This document shows, piece by piece, positions 14,451 through 18,117 of a stretch of DNA of 18,117 nt. The number at the start of each line of letters is the position of its first letter. Within the stretch, counting starts at the first letter, position 1. The notes beneath the pieces are model-generated. The model was not told the DNA's origin and did not search any database. It worked only from the letters and a program-made list of their open reading frames with translations. The position numbers and the translations under genes are program-made. The stretch spans positions 1 to 18,117 of the forward strand of contig DAIRDJ010000074.1 in the NCBI GenBank assembly GCA_036796215.1, written 5' to 3'. Source of the stretch: SLRI01 sp036796215. Lineage in GTDB: Bacteria > Pseudomonadota > Alphaproteobacteria > Geminicoccales > Geminicoccaceae.

Positions 14451-15349
14451 CAGGCGACGATCTCGATCCCCGCACCCGCCGCCGCTTCCTGCAATGCGGC
14501 CATGCCGATCTCGGCCATCTTCAGGGGATTGGCCTTCTTCGGGTCCTGTTCGGCCTCGACCACCACCCAGCCCGAGTAGCCGATCTTCTTCAGCGACTTC
14601 ATGAACTCGGCGAAGTCGATCGAGCCGTCGCCGGGGACGGTGAAGACGCCTTCGAGCACACCTTTGAGGAAGCTCCAGTTCTCGGCCTTCAGCTTTTTCA
14701 GGACGTCCTTCCTGATGTCCTTGCTGTGGACGTGGTTGATGCGGTGGCCCCAGCGCTCGGTGGTTTCGGTGACGTTGCCGCCGGCGAAGGTGAGGTGGCC
14801 GGTGTCGAGCAAGAGGCCCACGGATTTGTCGGTGTGCTCCATCAAGAGGTCGATCTCCTCCTCGACCTCGATCACCGTGCCCATGTGGTGGTGGAAGGTC
14901 ATCGGGCAGTGCTCGGCCTTCAGGAACTCGGCGAACTTCGTGAGCTTCTCGCCGTAGCGCTTGATCCGGTCGGGCTCGAGCTTCGGGCGCTCCGACACCG
15001 GTGTGTCGATCAGGCCTTGGACGGTGCCAACGGTCTCGGCGTAGACCATGACCGGGCAGCCCATGGCCTGGTAGAGCGCCAGCTGCTCCTTGATCCGGGA
15101 CTTCTCCTCGTCGACCGTGAACTCCAGGAGCCGGCCGGAGAACCAGCCCGAGACCAGGGCCAGCTGGTGGTCTTCCATGATGGGCTTCAGGACCTTGGGG
15201 TCCATCGGGAACTTGCCGCCCTTCTCGACGCCGCTATAGCCGGCCTGCTTCGCTTCCCTCAGGCATTGCTCGAGGGTGATGTCGCCGCCGAGTTCGGGCA
15301 GGTCGTCGTTGGACCAGCCGATTGGGGCGATGCCGAGGCGGATGGGCAT
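14450..15349 (-). CDS. iolE: Myo-inosose-2 dehydratase IolE
   Basis: IolE removes water from 2-keto-myo-inositol (inosose) to give 3D-(3,5/4)-trihydroxycyclohexane-1,2-dione, the second step of inositol breakdown; EC 4.2.1.44. The 299-residue product is a TIM barrel of the xylose-isomerase-like superfamily, at full family length. Recognisable stretches are IGIAPIGWSNDDLPELGGDIT near the N-terminus (core words APIGWSNDD), GVEKGGKFP, FHHHMGTVIE, LLLDTGHLTFAGG, NHVHSKDIR and VVVEAEQDP; the His, Asp and Glu residues in these last four are the probable metal ligands. The ATG at 15349 lies 3 nt after the iolD stop, so iolD and iolE are one operon. The next enzyme in the pathway is its neighbour iolD. 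Confidence 0.96.
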   Translation of the reverse strand: MPIRLGIAPIGWSNDDLPELGGDITLEQCLREAKQAGYSGVEKGGKFPMDPKVLKPIMEDHQLALVSGWFSGRLLEFTVDEEKSRIKEQLALYQAMGCPVMVYAETVGTVQGLIDTPVSERPKLEPDRIKRYGEKLTKFAEFLKAEHCPMTFHHHMGTVIEVEEEIDLLMEHTDKSVGLLLDTGHLTFAGGNVTETTERWGHRINHVHSKDIRKDVLKKLKAENWSFLKGVLEGVFTVPGDGSIDFAEFMKSLKKIGYSGWVVVEAEQDPKKANPLKMAEIGMAALQEAAAGAGIEIVA

Positions 15350-15352
15350 CTT

Positions 15353-17200
15353 TCAGACCCCCACCCGCTGACGCTTCTTGCCGGCGACGTGATCGGCGCG
15401 GGCGGCCTTGACGGCCTCGCGCTCGCTGACCTCGGGGGTGCCGCACTCCCACCAGCTGTTGTCGTTGCCGGTCCAGTCGGTCGGGTGGATCTCGATGTGG
15501 ATGACGGTGGTGCGGTCGGCCTTTTTCGCCTGGCGGACGGCGTCCTCGAGGTCACCGATGCTTTTGACGTTCACGCCGATCGCCCCCATGGATTCGGCAT
15601 GCTTGGCGAAGTCGACGCGGAAGGCGCCATTGGCGGTGCGGCAGGTATCCAGCGAGTTGTTGAACGACGGGATACCCTTGGCCCGCTGCAGCCGGTCGAT
15701 GACGAGAAAGCCGCCATTGTCGCAGACCACCACGATCAATTTGTGGCCGGAGAGCACGGAGGAGTAGATGTCGGAGTTCATCAAGAGGTAGCTGCCGTCA
15801 CCGACCATGACGAAGGTATCGCGCGAGGGATCGGCCATGGCCGCCCCCCAGCCGCCGGCGATCTCGTAGCCCATGCAGGAAAAGCCGAACTCGCAGTCGA
15901 AGGTGCCGATGCCCTTGGCCTTCCAGTTCATCAAGAGCTCGCCCGGCATGCCGCCGGCAGCGGTGAGCGCCAGGTCGCGATCGGTGGCGATGCGGTTCAC
16001 CGCACCCACGACGTGGGCATAGGTCGGGAGCTCGGCATTGGTCGGGCCGCTGCGCTTGTCGATGTACTCGTTCCACTTGGCATAGAGCGCCTGGCTGTGC
16101 TTGCGCCAGGAGGAAGGGGCCTGCCAGTCGCCCAGCGCCGCGCCGAGCTCCTCGAGGCTGACCCGGGCATCGCCGACGACGGCGAGGCTCTGGTGCTTGG
16201 TCGCATCGAAGCGCGCGGTATTGAGGCCGATGAAGCGGGTGTCGGGCGCAAAGAGCGTCCAGGAGCCGGTGGTGAAGTCCTGCAGCCGCGTGCCGACGGC
16301 CAGCACCACGTCGGCTTCGGCGGCGAGTTCGTTGGCGGAGGAGGCGCCCATGATGCCGATGGGGCCGGCGTTCATGGGGTGATCCTGGAGCAGGATGGTG
16401 CGGCCGTTGAGGGTCTCGCCCACAGGAATGTTGTGCTGGTCGGCGAAGCTCGCGAGCAGGGTCTCCGCGTCCGACCAGCGCACACCGCCGCCGGCGATGA
16501 TCAAGGGCTTCTTCGCGGATTTGAGCAGCTGGGCCGCGGTCTTCAGGTCCAAAACGTCGGGCCGGGGCCGGGGGATGCGGTGGACCTTGGGCTCGAAGAA
16601 GCGGACGGGGTAGTCATAAGCTTCGGCCTGGGTGTCCTGGCAGAGGCCGATGAAGGCCGGGCCGCAATCGGCGGGGTCGAGCATGGTGGCCACCGCTTGC
16701 GGCAGCGACTGGATGATCTGCTCGGGGCGGGTGATGCGGTCCCAGTAGCGGGTCACGGGCTTGAAGGCGTCGTTGACCGAGATCGTGGGATCGTTGAACT
16801 GCTCGACCTGCTGCAGGACGGGGTCGGGGGCACGGCTGATGTAGTAGTCGCCGGAGAGCAGCAGGACGGGTAGCCGGTTGGTATGGGCGACGGCGGCGGC
16901 GGTGACCATGTTGGTGGCCCCGGGGCCGATCGAGGAGGTGGCGATCATGATCTGGCGGCGCTTCTTCGCCTTGGCATAGGCGATCGCCGCCAAGGCCATG
17001 CTTTGCTCGTTCTGCCCCCGCCAGGTCGGTAGCTCGTCCTGGACGGCTTCCAAGGCTTCCGAGAGGCAGGTGACATTGCCATGGCCGAAAATGGCGAACA
17101 CGCCCGGGAACAAGGGCTGCTCGTGCCCGTCGATCACGATCCGCTGGTTGATCAGCCACTTGACCAGCGCCTGGGTCATGGTCAACCGGATCGTCTGCAT
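15353..17200 (-). CDS. iolD: 3D-(3,5/4)-trihydroxycyclohexane-1,2-dione acylhydrolase IolD
   Basis: IolD opens the diketone ring to 5-deoxy-glucuronate, the third step of inositol breakdown; EC 3.7.1.22. It is a thiamine-diphosphate enzyme related to acetolactate synthase. The 615-residue product has the cofactor-activating Glu65 in GQNEQSMALAAIAYAKA and the diphosphate/metal motif starting at GDG (467-469) and ending at CDNGG (493-497). The closing segment IHPTDWTGNDNSWWECGTPEVS is characteristic of IolD. The ATG at 17200 (MQTIRLTMTQALVKWL) has GGGGAGGGGAG immediately upstream. An in-frame upstream start at 17404 would run across the divergent promoter and into iolG, so it was rejected. It diverges from iolG and is followed by iolE after 3 nt. 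Confidence 0.97.
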   Translation of the reverse strand: MQTIRLTMTQALVKWLINQRIVIDGHEQPLFPGVFAIFGHGNVTCLSEALEAVQDELPTWRGQNEQSMALAAIAYAKAKKRRQIMIATSSIGPGATNMVTAAAVAHTNRLPVLLLSGDYYISRAPDPVLQQVEQFNDPTISVNDAFKPVTRYWDRITRPEQIIQSLPQAVATMLDPADCGPAFIGLCQDTQAEAYDYPVRFFEPKVHRIPRPRPDVLDLKTAAQLLKSAKKPLIIAGGGVRWSDAETLLASFADQHNIPVGETLNGRTILLQDHPMNAGPIGIMGASSANELAAEADVVLAVGTRLQDFTTGSWTLFAPDTRFIGLNTARFDATKHQSLAVVGDARVSLEELGAALGDWQAPSSWRKHSQALYAKWNEYIDKRSGPTNAELPTYAHVVGAVNRIATDRDLALTAAGGMPGELLMNWKAKGIGTFDCEFGFSCMGYEIAGGWGAAMADPSRDTFVMVGDGSYLLMNSDIYSSVLSGHKLIVVVCDNGGFLVIDRLQRAKGIPSFNNSLDTCRTANGAFRVDFAKHAESMGAIGVNVKSIGDLEDAVRQAKKADRTTVIHIEIHPTDWTGNDNSWWECGTPEVSEREAVKAARADHVAGKKRQRVGV

Positions 17201-17237
17201 CGCTCCCCTCCCCGCTTCTCGTTCGTTGTCGACCAGG

Positions 17238-17266
17238 ACCATACAGCCGTCCGCGGCCGAGGTGAA
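17238..17266 (-). promoter_or_regulatory. Candidate sigma-70 promoter for iolDE
   Basis: On the minus strand TTCACC (17266-17261), a 17-nt spacer and TATGGT (17243-17238) resemble -35 and -10 boxes, each matching the consensus at four of six positions. The predicted start near 17230 leaves about 30 nt of leader before the iolD ATG. Spacing is ideal, but matches of this quality arise by chance. Confidence 0.35.
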
Positions 17267-17274
17267 GTGGGAAT

Positions 17275-17288
17275 GAAACGTACATTCC
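17275..17288. promoter_or_regulatory. IolR-type operator candidate 1
   Basis: GAAA-N6-TTCC matches the GGAA-N6-TTCC palindrome reported for the RpiR-family repressor IolR of Sinorhizobium meliloti with one mismatch. It also overlaps a wider 19-bp inverted repeat at 17270-17288 with perfect six-base arms (GGAATG and CATTCC). It lies just upstream of the candidate iolDE promoter. Confidence 0.5.
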
Positions 17289-17290
17289 AT

Positions 17291-17319
17291 TTGCGCAGAA
17301 AAGCGGAACAAACTATCCA
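17291..17319 (+). promoter_or_regulatory. Candidate sigma-70 promoter for iolG
   Basis: TTGCGC (17291-17296), a 17-nt spacer and TATCCA (17314-17319) resemble a weak promoter reading into iolG. The -10 box overlaps operator candidate 2, the arrangement expected for repression by blocking polymerase. Each hexamer matches only three of six consensus bases. Confidence 0.25.
17305..17318. promoter_or_regulatory. IolR-type operator candidate 2
   Basis: GGAA-N6-ATCC matches the IolR palindrome GGAA-N6-TTCC with one mismatch. It begins exactly 30 bp after candidate 1, about three helical turns. Aligned over 15 bases, the two sites agree at ten positions, G.AAC..AC..TCCA in outline, which argues that they are copies of one recognised site. 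Confidence 0.5.
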
Positions 17320-17348
17320 AGCCCGAAACACGCTTTGGGAGGTCTGCG

Positions 17349-18117
17349 ATGCTGCGCTTTGCCTTGTTCGGTTGTGGTCGGATCGGCCGCATGCATGCCG
17401 ACAATCTGGTCGCCCACCCGAAGGCCGCCCTGGCATGGGTTTATGACGTGGTGGAGGCGGCAGCCGGCGAGGTCGGGGCAAGGCACGGTGCCAGGCTGGC
17501 CGGAAGCGTCGACGAGGCGCTGGGCGATCTCGCGGTCGATGCGGTGCTGATCGCGTCTTCGACCGACACGCATATCGATTTGATCCAGCGCTCGGTGGAA
17601 GCCGGCAAGGCCGTGCTTTGCGAGAAGCCGATCGATCTCGACATCGCCCGGGTCGACGCCTGCTGGGCCAGGATCAAGGATCGCAAGCCCCGGGTGATGA
17701 TCGGCTTCAATCGCCGCTTCGACCCCTCCTTCAAGGCGGTCCACGACGCCATCCGGCAGGGCGAGATCGGTGATCTCAGGCAGGTGACGATCACCAGCCG
17801 CGACCCGGACGTGCCATCCGTCGCCTACATGAAGGTGGCGGGCGGCCTGTTGCGCGACATGACGATCCACGATTTCGACCTTGCCCGCTATCTCCTGGGC
17901 GAGGAACCCGTGAAGGTCGCCTGCTTCGCCCAGGCGCTGATCGCCCAGGAGGTCAAGGACCTGAACGACCACGACACCGCGATGATCATCATGGAGACCG
18001 CGGCCGGGCGGCAGGCCTGCATCACCAACTACCGGCGGGCAACTTATGGCTACGACCAGCGGATCGAGGCGGTGGGCGAGACCGGCATGGTCAAGGCCGA
18101 GAACCGCCGGCCGCACA
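17349..18117 (+). CDS. iolG: Inositol 2-dehydrogenase IolG, 3' end beyond the window
   Basis: IolG oxidises myo-inositol to 2-keto-myo-inositol with NAD, the first step of the pathway; EC 1.1.1.18. The first 256 residues are present and the frame is open to the right edge. It belongs to the Gfo/Idh/MocA family: the nucleotide fold is GCGRIGRMH (8-16) with Asp33 at the end of the second strand, which favours NAD. The catalytic residues are Lys93 in CEKP, Asp170 and His174 in LLRDMTIHDFD, matching Lys97, Asp172 and His176 of the Bacillus subtilis enzyme. GFNRRFDPSF (119-128) is also typical. The ATG at 17349 has GGGAGG ending 6 nt upstream. It diverges from iolDE across a 148-bp control region. 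Related polyol dehydrogenases share these motifs, but the iol context makes this assignment strong. Confidence 0.93.
   Translation, partial: MLRFALFGCGRIGRMHADNLVAHPKAALAWVYDVVEAAAGEVGARHGARLAGSVDEALGDLAVDAVLIASSTDTHIDLIQRSVEAGKAVLCEKPIDLDIARVDACWARIKDRKPRVMIGFNRRFDPSFKAVHDAIRQGEIGDLRQVTITSRDPDVPSVAYMKVAGGLLRDMTIHDFDLARYLLGEEPVKVACFAQALIAQEVKDLNDHDTAMIIMETAAGRQACITNYRRATYGYDQRIEAVGETGMVKAENRRPH

Noticed and set aside
17201..17404. N-terminal extension of iolD starting at 17404
   Set aside because: It would cover the whole divergent control region and overlap the iolG coding start. The added residues resemble no IolD, and the ATG at 17200 has a strong ribosome-binding site.
17313..18116. A 267-codon minus-strand frame opposite iolG
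   Set aside because: The plus strand here encodes an IolG with all catalytic residues, and the minus-strand frame is its shadow.

Overview
The window is high-GC DNA in densely packed operons. The best reading is an alphaproteobacterial chromosome fragment from a draft or metagenomic assembly. It has two 100-base runs of N (12585-12684 and 13909-14008). The taxonomic hints are the proS-lolC-lolD gene order, a short prolyl-tRNA synthetase without the internal editing domain, and an inositol catabolic cluster laid out as in rhizobia and relatives. I saw no tRNA, rRNA, CRISPR array, transposase or phage gene, and no gene-free stretch over 300 bases outside the N runs.

Layout from left to right. 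(1) 65-3319, minus strand: proS, lolC and lolD, joined by 1-nt and 8-nt overlaps, combining prolyl-tRNA charging with lipoprotein export. (2) 3499-4299, plus strand: a DUF2189 multi-pass membrane protein, convergent with putA. (3) 4409-10785, minus strand, read right to left: a fatty-acid desaturase-like protein, a TRAP solute receptor (dctP), the TRAP small permease (dctQ) and a large bifunctional proline catabolic enzyme (putA). The TRAP large permease dctM is missing from its usual place, and putA occupies that slot. (4) 10909-12006, minus strand: a short-chain dehydrogenase and a 66-residue protein. (5) 12125-13119, minus strand: a PhnD-like binding protein without a signal peptide. It looks broken only because the assembly kept a 55-bp contig overlap on both sides of an N run. 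Divergent from it is an 84-residue hypothetical protein. (6) 13465-14373, minus strand: a class III nucleotide cyclase start and an alpha/beta-hydrolase end separated by the second N run, probably one fused protein. (7) 14450-17200, minus strand: iolD and iolE, and on the plus strand from 17349 the start of iolG, which runs off the right edge.

How the genes work together. iolG, iolE and iolD encode steps 1, 2 and 3 of myo-inositol breakdown (oxidation, dehydration, ring hydrolysis). They diverge from a 148-bp region carrying two near matches, exactly 30 bp apart, to the IolR palindrome described in Sinorhizobium. PutA takes proline to glutamate. The neighbouring TRAP receptor resembles the pyroglutamate-type group, so an amino-acid or cyclic-imino-acid uptake and breakdown unit is plausible but unproven.

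The least ordinary features are: a family of GGGGAGG-N5-CCTCCCC hairpins placed just after gene ends (three copies, two sharing a 24-nt identity); the TRAP pair without dctM; the cyclase-hydrolase architecture; the paired IolR-like sites; and a hairpin built from the two stop codons of convergent genes. I found no clear evidence of a wholly new system.
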